Below, one piece after another: positions 34,967-43,232 of a stretch of DNA of 64,000 bases. Below the pieces are notes generated by a model that worked only from the letters and a program-made list of their open reading frames with translations, ran no database searches and was not told where the DNA came from. How positions within the stretch are numbered: position 1 is the stretch's first letter; every line of letters begins with the position of its first letter. This stretch comes from Clostridia bacterium (GTDB taxonomy: Bacteria > Bacillota > Clostridia > Oscillospirales > Acutalibacteraceae). A program made the position numbers and the translations under genes. The DNA lies in the NCBI GenBank assembly GCA_017416485.1, contig JAFQCH010000023.1, forward strand, positions 125,262 to 189,261, read 5' to 3'.

Positions 34967-36097
34967 ATGGGAACCGTTTTTTATCCCGATATTATGGATT
35001 GTCTGCCGAGTGTATTTGCAGTCGGTAACGAATATCAGATTTTCATTCCGTTTAAAAAGCCTGCCGTTGTGTGGGCAGAAATCGGCGGAAATGCCTATTA
35101 TGATGATTCCAACGGTATCCTTCGCTCCAATTGCCATGTGCACCGCATTCATGTGCCGATGTCTGTTCTTGACAAAGCAATGCAATATACGGTGATTTTC
35201 CGTGTGATGACAGACAGAAAACCGTATTTTCCCGAAAGTGAAGATGAAAGAAGGTTTACACTTGCGTTCCGTCCCGTTCGGAAGGAAGCAATCAATATAT
35301 ATTTACTGTCAGATGCGCATAACCTTGAAAAAGAGCCTGTTGCCGCGGGGAGATATTTTGATGATAATATTGATTTGCTTGTTCTGAATGGTGATATTCC
35401 GAATCACAGCGGTGATGTGCAGAATTTCAATTCCGTTTACCGCATTGCTGCAGGGATCACAAAAGGGGAATGCCCGGTTGTTTTTTCGCGCGGGAATCAC
35501 GATACAAGAGGTATTCATGCGGAAGAATTCGGAATGTATACCCCCACGCAAAACGGCAGAACGTATTATACTTTCAAAGTCGGTTCATTGTGGGGCATGA
35601 TTCTTGACTGTGGTGAAGACAAACCCGACACGCATCCCGAATACGGAAATACGATCTGTTTTCATCATTTCAGATTGCAGGAAACGCAATTTATTAAAGA
35701 TGTAATTGCAAATGCTGATTCCGAATACAATGCTGTTGGTGTAAAAAACAGAGTTGTAATTTGCCATATTCCTTTTACCTATGTGCACAAACCGCCTTTT
35801 GATATTGAACAGGAATTATATGCCGAGTGGGCTTCCTTGTTGAAAGAACACATTAAGCCACAGTTGCTGTTGTTTGGTCACAATCACTGCTGCCGCGTCT
35901 GTCCTGTCGGCGGCGAAATGGATCATCTGGGTCAACCTTGCGCTGCTGTAATTGCAGGTTGCCCGTCAAAAGCAGTAAAATGGGGGAGACGGACATACAG
36001 TGGTGCGGCTTTGGTTTTGCGTGAAAACTGTGCAGAGATCGTGTTTAACAACAGCAACGGAGAAATAATTGCGAAACATACAATCAATTTCAACTGA
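34967..36097 (+). CDS. Calcineurin-like metallophosphoesterase
   Basis: A 376-residue protein with an N-terminal beta-rich domain of about 105 residues (fibronectin or purple-acid-phosphatase-like) and a C-terminal phosphoesterase domain. Metal motifs are LLSDAHN, LNGDIPNHSG, SRGNHDTRG, VICHIPF and LFGHNHCCR. No signal peptide is visible, so it appears cytosolic. The start has TTTTGAGGTG upstream. Substrate unknown. Monocistronic, with its own promoter. Confidence 0.85.
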   Translation: MGTVFYPDIMDCLPSVFAVGNEYQIFIPFKKPAVVWAEIGGNAYYDDSNGILRSNCHVHRIHVPMSVLDKAMQYTVIFRVMTDRKPYFPESEDERRFTLAFRPVRKEAINIYLLSDAHNLEKEPVAAGRYFDDNIDLLVLNGDIPNHSGDVQNFNSVYRIAAGITKGECPVVFSRGNHDTRGIHAEEFGMYTPTQNGRTYYTFKVGSLWGMILDCGEDKPDTHPEYGNTICFHHFRLQETQFIKDVIANADSEYNAVGVKNRVVICHIPFTYVHKPPFDIEQELYAEWASLLKEHIKPQLLLFGHNHCCRVCPVGGEMDHLGQPCAAVIAGCPSKAVKWGRRTYSGAALVLRENCAEIVFNNSNGEIIAKHTINFN

Positions 36098-36133
36098 TTG
36101 TATGAAAAACCTTCGTTTGTTTCAAAAGATTGA

Positions 36134-36162
36134 TTGACAAAATTAAACATTTATAATATAAT
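36134..36162 (+). promoter_or_regulatory. Consensus sigma-A promoter of the pseudokinase gene
   Basis: Perfect TTGACA (36134-36139), 17-base spacer and TATAAT (36157-36162). The implied transcript begins only about 18 bases before the GTG start, leaving a very short leader. Confidence 0.8.
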
Positions 36163-36186
36163 AAATTAAATTGCCAAAAAAAGAGG

Positions 36187-37986
36187 GTGCTGACTACGGC
36201 TGCTTTTAATATTGCAGATCGTGTATTTGATACATGGCTTATCCACGATTGCGTGAATCAAAAAAGTGAATATATGCAGTATCTGGTGAAGTCTGAAGAC
36301 GGTGAAAAAGAGGCTTCGCTTTGGGTTGTCGATTTTCCTGCATCCAATGACGATTATTTGATTTTAATGGAAAACGGCATGACTGAAGAACAAGCCGTTG
36401 AATTTTTCAGACAGGCGGCTGCTGATTTTGTCGGTAGCATTCAGCAGTATCTGGAAAAAAATGAATGCCGGAATTTGTTGGCCGTGGATGCTGTGCAATT
36501 GCTGGATTCTGATGAAGAGAAGAAACAGCAAACGGTTCTGATTCTGACAAAAAAGGTCAGATCCCTGCAGTCCATTATTGATCACTATTTCTTTTCACAG
36601 GAGGAAACGGTTCGTTTGGGTATGCACCTCTGCACGGCAGTTTCCTACATTATCAACAATGATTTGCCGCGCCGTCTGCTTACAATAGATAACATTTTTG
36701 TGGATGATGACGGTAATTATTCTCTCGGTTGCTTTGGAAATGAAGCCGATACCAGATTTCTTTCGCCGGAAGAACATCGCGGAGAAGCCACTGTTTATAA
36801 CGGTGATGTGCACTCCATCGGAGTGATTCTTTACACCTTGCTCAACGGCAATCGCTTGCCGCTATTGCCCCAAAACTTGCAGAATCCGACAGAAGATGAT
36901 ATTGCCTATGCTGTACAGAATCGTCATGCCGGAGTGCCTTTACCGCCCCCGAAAAACAGCAGCGCGGCATTGACAGGAATTGTGCTCAAGGCTTGTGCAT
37001 ACAAGGCTAAGGCGCGTTTTTCTGATGTGAGTGAATTTCTTGCGACGCTTGAATGCTTGCGCACCGGCCACGTGGTTGTTATGCCTGGCGATGCGGCAAA
37101 GATAGATCAACCGAAACCGATAGATAAAAATCTTATTAAAAAATGGCTTTCCATCGGGGTCACTGTTGTGGTGGTTTTGCTTGTTTCCAATCTTATTATA
37201 AAAGCATTTTCAGGCAATTCGGTGCAGACACCTCCTGTTGTTGAAGATTCCACTGCCGCTGCCGATGGTTTTACCGTGATTATTCACACGGACCCGGTTG
37301 TAACACAAACACAACCTGCACCGACACAGCCGGTTGAAAATATTGTACCTACACAAACTGTAAATCCTGTTGAATCGGAATACCCGGAATCCTTTTATTC
37401 GCAGATAAAGGCATATCACTTCGGAGAATATCGCATGGCTGGTGTTATGGAAAAAGTGGATGATAAAAGTTCCTTGGAAATTGCCGTAACAAAGCAAAAA
37501 TCAATTTATATGACAACCGATATGGACGGAGCCACCATTGGTATTCTTCGAGACCCGGACGGCAATTTTTATCTTGTCAACCCGGTTGGCAAAACGTGCC
37601 TTGAATTGAGTTCAACTGTCATGAAATTGCTTGGCATGAGCACGGATGACATTGAAAAAGGTGTCAACCAATCAATGAACACAGTGTCGTTTGCATATCC
37701 TGCTGAAACTGCTACCGTCACATATCGTGAACGCGAACTTATTTGTTGCACATATTACTATGATAACGGAAAAATCGAAAAGTTTTATCTGACAGCAGAC
37801 GGCAATATTGTTTATATTGAATCATATTCCTCTGCCGACACATGGGATAATACGGTTGAGGTTTCGTCTTTTTCACAAGAAGTGCCTGCTGAATACATTT
37901 CCCCGACTGCAGATTACACCAGATATAAAGGTGTGACCGGCTTGGTTGAGTTTATCGGTGGATTACCGAGGCCACAGCAACAATAA
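36187..37986 (+). CDS. Membrane-anchored protein kinase-like protein, probable pseudokinase
   Basis: A 599-residue protein. Residues about 15-290 follow a Ser/Thr kinase fold with helical features such as DVHSIGVILYTLLNGNRLPL, but the catalytic HRD is replaced (NDLPRRLLTIDNIF, about 157-170) and the DFG position reads LGCFG, so phosphotransfer is unlikely. A single membrane segment (about 318-338: WLSIGVTVVVVLLVSNLII) is followed by a Thr/Pro/Gln-rich stalk and an external domain of about 200 residues without a motif I know. The start is unclear: GTG 36187 overlaps AGAGGG, so the ribosome site is poorly spaced. Monocistronic, with its own terminator. Confidence 0.72.
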   Translation: MLTTAAFNIADRVFDTWLIHDCVNQKSEYMQYLVKSEDGEKEASLWVVDFPASNDDYLILMENGMTEEQAVEFFRQAAADFVGSIQQYLEKNECRNLLAVDAVQLLDSDEEKKQQTVLILTKKVRSLQSIIDHYFFSQEETVRLGMHLCTAVSYIINNDLPRRLLTIDNIFVDDDGNYSLGCFGNEADTRFLSPEEHRGEATVYNGDVHSIGVILYTLLNGNRLPLLPQNLQNPTEDDIAYAVQNRHAGVPLPPPKNSSAALTGIVLKACAYKAKARFSDVSEFLATLECLRTGHVVVMPGDAAKIDQPKPIDKNLIKKWLSIGVTVVVVLLVSNLIIKAFSGNSVQTPPVVEDSTAAADGFTVIIHTDPVVTQTQPAPTQPVENIVPTQTVNPVESEYPESFYSQIKAYHFGEYRMAGVMEKVDDKSSLEIAVTKQKSIYMTTDMDGATIGILRDPDGNFYLVNPVGKTCLELSSTVMKLLGMSTDDIEKGVNQSMNTVSFAYPAETATVTYRERELICCTYYYDNGKIEKFYLTADGNIVYIESYSSADTWDNTVEVSSFSQEVPAEYISPTADYTRYKGVTGLVEFIGGLPRPQQQ

Positions 37987-37997
37987 TAAAACAGCAA

Positions 37998-38028
37998 AAG
38001 TGCTTATTGTCTTGTGCAATAAGCACTT
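37998..38028 (+). terminator. Terminator of the pseudokinase gene
   Basis: AAGTGCTTATTG (37998-38009) and CAATAAGCACTT (38017-38028) are perfect complements, followed by AAATTTTG, a weak U-tract. Confidence 0.7.
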
Positions 38029-38074
38029 AAATTTTGTCATATTTTATACAAAGTGCTGAAAAGGTAAATAATGC

Positions 38075-38103
38075 TTGCATTTGCTTGTTTTCCGTGTTAA
38101 TAT
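38075..38103 (+). promoter_or_regulatory. Sigma-A promoter of the amino-acid importer
   Basis: TTGCAT (38075-38080), 17-base spacer and TAATAT (38098-38103). Confidence 0.6.
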
Positions 38104-38144
38104 ACTAAAGCGATATCATGTTATTATAACGGAGGAAAACAAAA

Positions 38145-39035
38145 ATGAAAAAGTTTATCGCTATTCTCATGTCTCTTCTTATGGTGCTTGCATTTGCCGC
38201 TTGTGCTGACGACACCACAGATCCAACTGATGCCGCTTCCAACGGCGACGTAATCAGCAACGGTGATGCTGCTTCCGCCGGCGATGTTATTACTGACGGC
38301 AATGCAGATGCAGACGAAATCACCTTCACGGTTGGTTTCGATGCAGAATTCCCGCCCTTCGGCTTCATTGCAGATGACGGTTCTTATGACGGTTTCGACC
38401 TTGCTCTCGCTGAAGAAGTCTGCGACAGACTTGGCTGGACTTTCGTTGCACAGCCGATCGACTGGGCTTCCAAGGATGCTGAACTTGCAAACGGCACCAT
38501 CGACTGCATCTGGAACGGCTTCACCAAAAACGGCCGTGAAAATGATTACACCTGGACCGATGCTTATTATGACAACTCCATCGTTATGGTTGTTAAGGCT
38601 GATTCCGGCATTGCAACTCTTGCTGATCTTGCAGGTAAAAATGTTATCACCCAGGCTGCTTCTTCTGCTCTTGATGCGCTGAATTCCGAAGATAACGCAG
38701 ATCTTCTTGCTTCTTTCGGTGAACTCATTGAAACTGCTGACTACAACAATGCTTTTATGGAACTCGGCATGGGCACTGCAGATGCAATCGCTGTTGACTA
38801 CGGTGTAGCTCTTTACAACCTTGCTTCTCAGGAAGAAGGTACCTACATCATTCTTGAAGAAGCTGTTTCTTCCGAACAGTATGCAATCGGTTTCCTGCTT
38901 GGCAATACTGAACTCGCAGAAACCGTTTGGGAACAGGTTGAAGCAATTGCAGATGACGGCACCATGGCTATGATCGCTGCTGAATACGAAGAAAAGGGCC
39001 TTGTTGTTGACAGCCTTGTTCTTCTCAATAAATAA
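38145..39035 (+). CDS. Amino-acid ABC transporter substrate-binding lipoprotein
   Basis: A 296-residue solute-binding protein of the polar amino acid family (SBP type 3). A lipoprotein signal ends at FAAC, cysteine about residue 21. A low-complexity Asp/Ala/Ser linker follows (about 22-60), then the binding domain with VGFDAEFPPFGFIADDG and YDGFDLALAEEVCDRLGW. It delivers an amino acid such as cystine, arginine or glutamine to the permease encoded next. Very Ala/Asp-rich codons and a strong AACGGAGGAAAAC site suggest high expression. Confidence 0.92.
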   Translation: MKKFIAILMSLLMVLAFAACADDTTDPTDAASNGDVISNGDAASAGDVITDGNADADEITFTVGFDAEFPPFGFIADDGSYDGFDLALAEEVCDRLGWTFVAQPIDWASKDAELANGTIDCIWNGFTKNGRENDYTWTDAYYDNSIVMVVKADSGIATLADLAGKNVITQAASSALDALNSEDNADLLASFGELIETADYNNAFMELGMGTADAIAVDYGVALYNLASQEEGTYIILEEAVSSEQYAIGFLLGNTELAETVWEQVEAIADDGTMAMIAAEYEEKGLVVDSLVLLNK

Positions 39036-39051
39036 TTGGTTTAAGCTATCG

Positions 39052-39085
39052 GGGCGGAATCCGAAAGATTCCGCCCTTCTTTTTT
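39052..39085 (+). terminator. Intra-operon terminator between binding protein and permease
   Basis: GGGCGGAATC (39052-39061) and GATTCCGCCC (39067-39076) are perfect complements, followed by TTCTTTTTT. Partial readthrough would give far more binding protein than permease, the usual stoichiometry. Confidence 0.85.
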
Positions 39086-39128
39086 AAGTTTTAATGTCTG
39101 TTTGATATAAGCGTTTCAGGAGGATACT

Positions 39129-39779
39129 ATGGAACTGCAAACCATGGTTACAATGCTTGCAGAAGGTTTTCTGAAAAGTGTTGCTATTTTTTCATTAACA
39201 CTTCTTGGTTCTTTACCTTTGGGATTGCTCGTTGCATTCGGCAGAATGTCCAAATTCAAGCCATTGCAATGGATCGTTAAATTTTACATATCCGTCATGC
39301 GCGGAACGCCGCTTATGTTGCAACTGATGGTCGTATTTTTCGGGCCGCATTATCTGCTCGGTATTCAAACCGGCTCCAATTACAGATTTGTTGCGGTTAT
39401 TATCGGTTTTGTTCTTAATTACGCCGCTTATTTTGCAGAAATTTATCGCGGCGGTATCGAGTCTATGTCGGTCGGACAGTATGAAGCGGCTGAAATTATG
39501 GGCTATTCAAAGGCACATACTTTTGTGCGCATTATCCTGCCGCAGGTTATTAAACGCATTCTTCCCTCCATTACAAACGAAATGATTACCCTTGTTAAGG
39601 ATACTTCACTAGCGTTTGCTATTTCTTATGCCGAAATGTTTACATTGGCAAAGAAGATTGCTTCTTCGCAATCTACCCTGATGCCGTTTGTTATTGCAGG
39701 CGTTTTCTATTTCATTTTTAACTACGTTGTTGCCTTTATTATGGAACGCGTTGAGAAAAAAATGTCCTATTACCGTTAA
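39129..39779 (+). CDS. Amino-acid ABC transporter permease
   Basis: A 216-residue HisM/GlnP-type permease with about five membrane segments. It has MRGTPLMLQLMVVFFGPHY near residue 60 and the EAA loop EAAEIMGYSKAHTFVRIILPQ (about 120-140) that contacts the ATPase. The start has CAGGAGGATACT upstream. It is followed 11 bases later by the ATPase gene. Confidence 0.93.
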   Translation: MELQTMVTMLAEGFLKSVAIFSLTLLGSLPLGLLVAFGRMSKFKPLQWIVKFYISVMRGTPLMLQLMVVFFGPHYLLGIQTGSNYRFVAVIIGFVLNYAAYFAEIYRGGIESMSVGQYEAAEIMGYSKAHTFVRIILPQVIKRILPSITNEMITLVKDTSLAFAISYAEMFTLAKKIASSQSTLMPFVIAGVFYFIFNYVVAFIMERVEKKMSYYR

Positions 39780-39790
39780 GGAGGAATAGT

Positions 39791-40555
39791 ATGAGCAACA
39801 TTCTTACAATGAACAACATACAGAAATCCTTCGGTGAATTGGAAGTAATCAAGGACATTTCTGTTTCAATAAAAAAAGGCGATGTTTTGTCAATCATCGG
39901 ACCTTCAGGTGGCGGCAAGTCCACTTTGCTTCGCTGTGCTGCAATGCTTGAAACCATCAACGGCGGTTCCATTCTGTATGGCGATAAAAAAGCCGCATGG
40001 ACGGAAGATAACGGCAAAGTTGTTTATGCAAAGGGTAAGGACATGAAAGAGATCAAAAATTACTTTGGTCTTGTTTTTCAGAATTTTAATCTGTTTCCGC
40101 ATTTTTCGGTTTTGAAGAACATAACGGATGCCCCTTTGCGCATGCAAAAACGCAATAAGGATGAAGTCATGTCAGAGGCTGAAGTTCTGCTCGATAAAAT
40201 GGGACTCAAAGAAAAAGCAGGTGCCTATCCGTATCAACTTTCCGGTGGTCAACAGCAACGTGTTGCCATTGCAAGGGCACTCGCATTGAAACCGCAGATT
40301 TTATTCTTTGATGAACCGACATCTGCTCTTGACCCCGAATTGACAGCTGAAGTGCTTCGCGTAATCCGTCAGTTGGCAGAAGAAAATATGACAATGGCCA
40401 TTGTTACCCATGAAATGAATTTTGCCCGTCTGGTTTCGGATCATCTGATTTTCATTGACGGCGGTGTCATTGTGGAGCAGGGAAGTCCCGATGCGGTGCT
40501 CGGCAATCCGCAAATGGAACGCACCAAAGCATTCCTTAATAAATTAGAGCAATAA
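39791..40555 (+). CDS. Amino-acid ABC transporter ATP-binding protein
   Basis: A 254-residue GlnQ-type ATPase that powers the importer. Walker A is GPSGGGKSTLL, the Q-loop is FQNFNLFPH, the signature is [16 protein letters not shown], Walker B is ILFFDEPTSALDPE and the H-loop is VTHEMNF. A short insertion (about residues 60-85, AAWTEDNGKVVYAKGKD) precedes the Q-loop. The start has AAGGAGGAATAGT. Confidence 0.95.
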   Translation: MSNILTMNNIQKSFGELEVIKDISVSIKKGDVLSIIGPSGGGKSTLLRCAAMLETINGGSILYGDKKAAWTEDNGKVVYAKGKDMKEIKNYFGLVFQNFNLFPHFSVLKNITDAPLRMQKRNKDEVMSEAEVLLDKMGLKEKAGAYPYQLSGGQQQRVAIARALALKPQILFFDEPTSALDPELTAEVLRVIRQLAEENMTMAIVTHEMNFARLVSDHLIFIDGGVIVEQGSPDAVLGNPQMERTKAFLNKLEQ

Positions 40556-40560
40556 AAATT

Positions 40561-40592
40561 AACACGGCAGTCGAAATGATTGCCGTGTTTTT
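40561..40592. terminator. Bidirectional terminator after the amino-acid importer
   Basis: AACACGGCA (40561-40569) and TGCCGTGTT (40581-40589) are perfect complements; T-runs follow on the plus strand (TTTTT to 40592) and on the minus strand (AATTTTTATT). Confidence 0.8.
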
Positions 40593-40606
40593 GCATGTAT
40601 TGTAAT

Positions 40607-41521
40607 TTACAGTGTCGCTTTGATCATTTTAGTCAGTGCGTGCATCTGATCAATTTCAAGAGCACGGTTCTTGGGAAAGTCTGCAATGTTTCTTGCACGG
40701 CTTGTGATGTTGATGTCGAGTCCGTCAAGTGTCATATAATATTTAGCATTGATGGGGTAAGTCTGACATTCGACAACCGAGAAGAAGCCGACAATGTCCT
40801 GCAGTTTCTGCGCCTTGGCGGGATCTTTGTCGATATTCGCAATCAGTTCAGAATACAGTTCAGGATGGAAGTTTGCCATAACACCCGAGTATCCCGAACA
40901 ACCCATTTTCATACTTTCAAGGAATGTTGCGGCATTGGCATTGAAAATCATCAGATCGCTGCCTTTGACAGCATCAACTTTTGCCTGCAACTGGTCAAGA
41001 TTGCAACAAGTATCCTTGATGAATCGGAAACGGTTGGTTTTAACCATTTCTTTGAGCATTTCAGGGGTAAGCAGACGTTTGTAAGGATAGGGGCACTCAT
41101 AGATGCCGAAATCAATTCCGGGCAATGCATCGCATACCTTCATCATGTTTTCCATGAACACTTCATCACTTTCATCGGCTTTTGCAAAGCGGTTGGAGAT
41201 GAAAACATACGCATCTATACCGCAATCGATGAAATGTTTTGCTTCTTCAATTTGTGTGTCAAGATCGTCTGCCGTGTGACCGGATGCAACAATGTTGACA
41301 CCTTGCGGTTTGTGCTCCATGATGAATTTGAGAAGTGCAAGTCTTTCTTCAAAACTCAGAAAGAAGATTTCGCTGGATTGGCAAATGGCAAAAATGCCAT
41401 CTACACCGCGTTCGGTATACCACTGCAGAATCTGCTCAACGCCGTTGAAGTCGATCTTGTTGTCTGCGGTATACGGCGTGATCATGGTTGGGTAAACGCC
41501 GCCGTTGATTTTTTTGCTCAT
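40607..41521 (-). CDS. DapA/NanA-family aldolase or lyase
   Basis: A 304-residue TIM-barrel lyase of the dihydrodipicolinate synthase / N-acetylneuraminate lyase family. The Schiff-base lysine should be in FIKDTCC (about residue 160) and the conserved tyrosine in FGIYECPYPYKR. The active-site loop reads CQSSEIFFLS, unlike the GTTGE of true DapA, so it likely cleaves or forms a sugar acid rather than making dihydrodipicolinate. ATG 41521 has AAGGAG 9 bases upstream. It shares a transcript with the upstream Gfo/Idh/MocA oxidoreductase. Confidence 0.85.
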   Translation of the reverse strand: MSKKINGGVYPTMITPYTADNKIDFNGVEQILQWYTERGVDGIFAICQSSEIFFLSFEERLALLKFIMEHKPQGVNIVASGHTADDLDTQIEEAKHFIDCGIDAYVFISNRFAKADESDEVFMENMMKVCDALPGIDFGIYECPYPYKRLLTPEMLKEMVKTNRFRFIKDTCCNLDQLQAKVDAVKGSDLMIFNANAATFLESMKMGCSGYSGVMANFHPELYSELIANIDKDPAKAQKLQDIVGFFSVVECQTYPINAKYYMTLDGLDINITSRARNIADFPKNRALEIDQMHALTKMIKATL

Positions 41522-41536
41522 ATCATACAACTCCTT

Positions 41537-42517
41537 TTAAAACGGAAAATTATTTTGCTTGCGGATCAGATCACAAAGAGATCTGACTTTTATCGCTGTA
41601 TCATGAAAATGCTCATAGCGTTCTTTGTTTGCATTGCTTACAATGCAGTCATAAAAGAATTTTGCTTCGTGGCTCATGATTTCGATTCGGTCTTCTTCAA
41701 ACGGAATAAGAATTTCAGTTTCTTTTTGTTTTGCTTTGCGAAGTGTAATACCCGTTAGTTGTGAAATGGAATCAATGCCGATTGTACCTAAATCACCGAT
41801 GATCTCGGATTGCGAAAAACCTTGTCCGATTTTAGAACAGGTGAATGACAATTGGAAATTGTCATACTTAAAAATTGCACTTGTTGTGTGGTCTGCATTT
41901 GTATGCAAGAATGAAGAATCAGAAATAACAGTCAGCGGGGTACCGAAGAGTTCCGCAATGAGGTAAAGGTTGTAAACCCCTAAATCCATCAATGCTCCCG
42001 TGCGCAATTCTGGATTGAAAATATTCGGAACAGTGCCGTTTAAGAGCCCAGGATATTTGGAAGAAAGCTGACAAAAATCAAAATGCGCAGATGAAATACG
42101 GCCAATATTTTTAATGTTTTCTTTCAAAATATTAAGTGCCGGCACGTGCATGGACATAATGGCTTCCGTGTAAATCAGCCCCATATTGTCTGCAAGTGCT
42201 TTCAGCTCTATGTATTCTTCGGTTGTTACGGTTGCAGGTTTTTCACAAATGACATGCTTGCCGGCAAGAAGCATCTGTTTGCTCTGACTATAATGCAATG
42301 CATTCGGACTTGCAATGTAAATAGCTTGAATTTGTTCATCCGCAGCCAGTTTTTTGAGATCTGTATAATATTTTTGAACATTATTCTTTTCGGCAAATAT
42401 TTTTGCAGTATCTTCGTTTCGCGAGTAAACTGCATCGTGTTGCCACAGTCCCGTAAAGTTTGCGGCATTTATGTAGCTTTGTGTGATCCACGATGTTCCT
42501 ATTGTTGCATATTTCAT
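41537..42517 (-). CDS. Gfo/Idh/MocA family oxidoreductase
   Basis: A 326-residue NAD(P)-dependent sugar oxidoreductase. It has an N-terminal Rossmann domain starting ATIGTSWITQSYINAA, the CEKPATVTTEEY motif with the conserved lysine (about residue 93), and a C-terminal domain containing GALMDLGVYNLYLI. It lies 15 bases before the aldolase gene on the same strand; the pair suggests a small sugar or sugar-acid catabolic unit. Substrate unknown. Confidence 0.88.
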   Translation of the reverse strand: MKYATIGTSWITQSYINAANFTGLWQHDAVYSRNEDTAKIFAEKNNVQKYYTDLKKLAADEQIQAIYIASPNALHYSQSKQMLLAGKHVICEKPATVTTEEYIELKALADNMGLIYTEAIMSMHVPALNILKENIKNIGRISSAHFDFCQLSSKYPGLLNGTVPNIFNPELRTGALMDLGVYNLYLIAELFGTPLTVISDSSFLHTNADHTTSAIFKYDNFQLSFTCSKIGQGFSQSEIIGDLGTIGIDSISQLTGITLRKAKQKETEILIPFEEDRIEIMSHEAKFFYDCIVSNANKERYEHFHDTAIKVRSLCDLIRKQNNFPF

Positions 42518-42619
42518 TTTATCACCCGCACCATTGTAGCATATTTTTTTGAAAAAAAACAGTATAAATATGGACTTTTTTCAAAAAGAATGGTATAGTA
42601 GGATCAAGGAGTTGATATA

Positions 42620-43177
42620 ATGATTACCATCAGACCGTTTGAAGAGAAAGATAGAGAAAAGGTACAGGCACTTTGCATTGAAAACGCAAAAATTGATGAA
42701 ACAGATGAAAATCTTAAGCAATTTATTTTGTTGATGTATTGCAATTATTATATTGAACAGGAACCCGAAAACTGTTTTGTTGCGGTGGATGAAAATGATG
42801 AAGTGGTCGGTTATACTTACTGTGCCGAAAACTGCGATGTTTACGAACAGAAGTTTACCGAAATTTATCTTCCGCAGGCATTTGCACTTTCGCTGAAATA
42901 TTATATTGATGCTAAACTGGATATTATTACACACACCATGTTCAGAAAGCAGTATCCTGCCCACCTGCATATTGATATTTTTGATGCTTATCAGGGACAG
43001 GGAATCGGTTCCAAATTGCTTGAAACATTGAAGCAGCATCTGATGGGCAAGGGTGTACGCTCTTTGATGCTTGTTTGCGGCAGTGATAATGACGGTGCCA
43101 TTCGTTTTTATGAACGAAACGGGTATGAACAGCTCATTACAACACATCTCGGCACTGCATTGGGTATCGTTTTCTGA
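42620..43177 (+). CDS. GNAT family N-acetyltransferase
   Basis: A 185-residue acetyltransferase. The acetyl-CoA loop is YQGQGIGSKLLETLKQHL (about residues 130-147), followed by LVCGSDNDGAIRFYERNGYE. The start has CAAGGAGTTGAT upstream. Divergent from the oxidoreductase gene and convergent with the lysozyme gene. The acceptor (protein, amine or antibiotic) cannot be inferred. Confidence 0.88.
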   Translation: MITIRPFEEKDREKVQALCIENAKIDETDENLKQFILLMYCNYYIEQEPENCFVAVDENDEVVGYTYCAENCDVYEQKFTEIYLPQAFALSLKYYIDAKLDIITHTMFRKQYPAHLHIDIFDAYQGQGIGSKLLETLKQHLMGKGVRSLMLVCGSDNDGAIRFYERNGYEQLITTHLGTALGIVF

Positions 43178-43193
43178 TTAAGACAAAAATTCG

Positions 43194-43228
43194 ACCCCGG
43201 GACATTTCTTTTCGGAATGCCCCGGGGT
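43194..43228. terminator. Bidirectional terminator between GNAT and lysozyme genes
   Basis: ACCCCGGG (43194-43201) pairs with CCCGGGGT (43221-43228), with further inner pairing CATTTC/GGAATG. A U-run follows on the minus strand (TTTTTGTC). Confidence 0.78.
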
Positions 43229-43232
43229 TATC

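Noticed and set aside
40580..41758. 392-codon plus-strand open frame opposite the aldolase and oxidoreductase genes
   Set aside because: It spans two real genes on the other strand and has a shadow-like composition.
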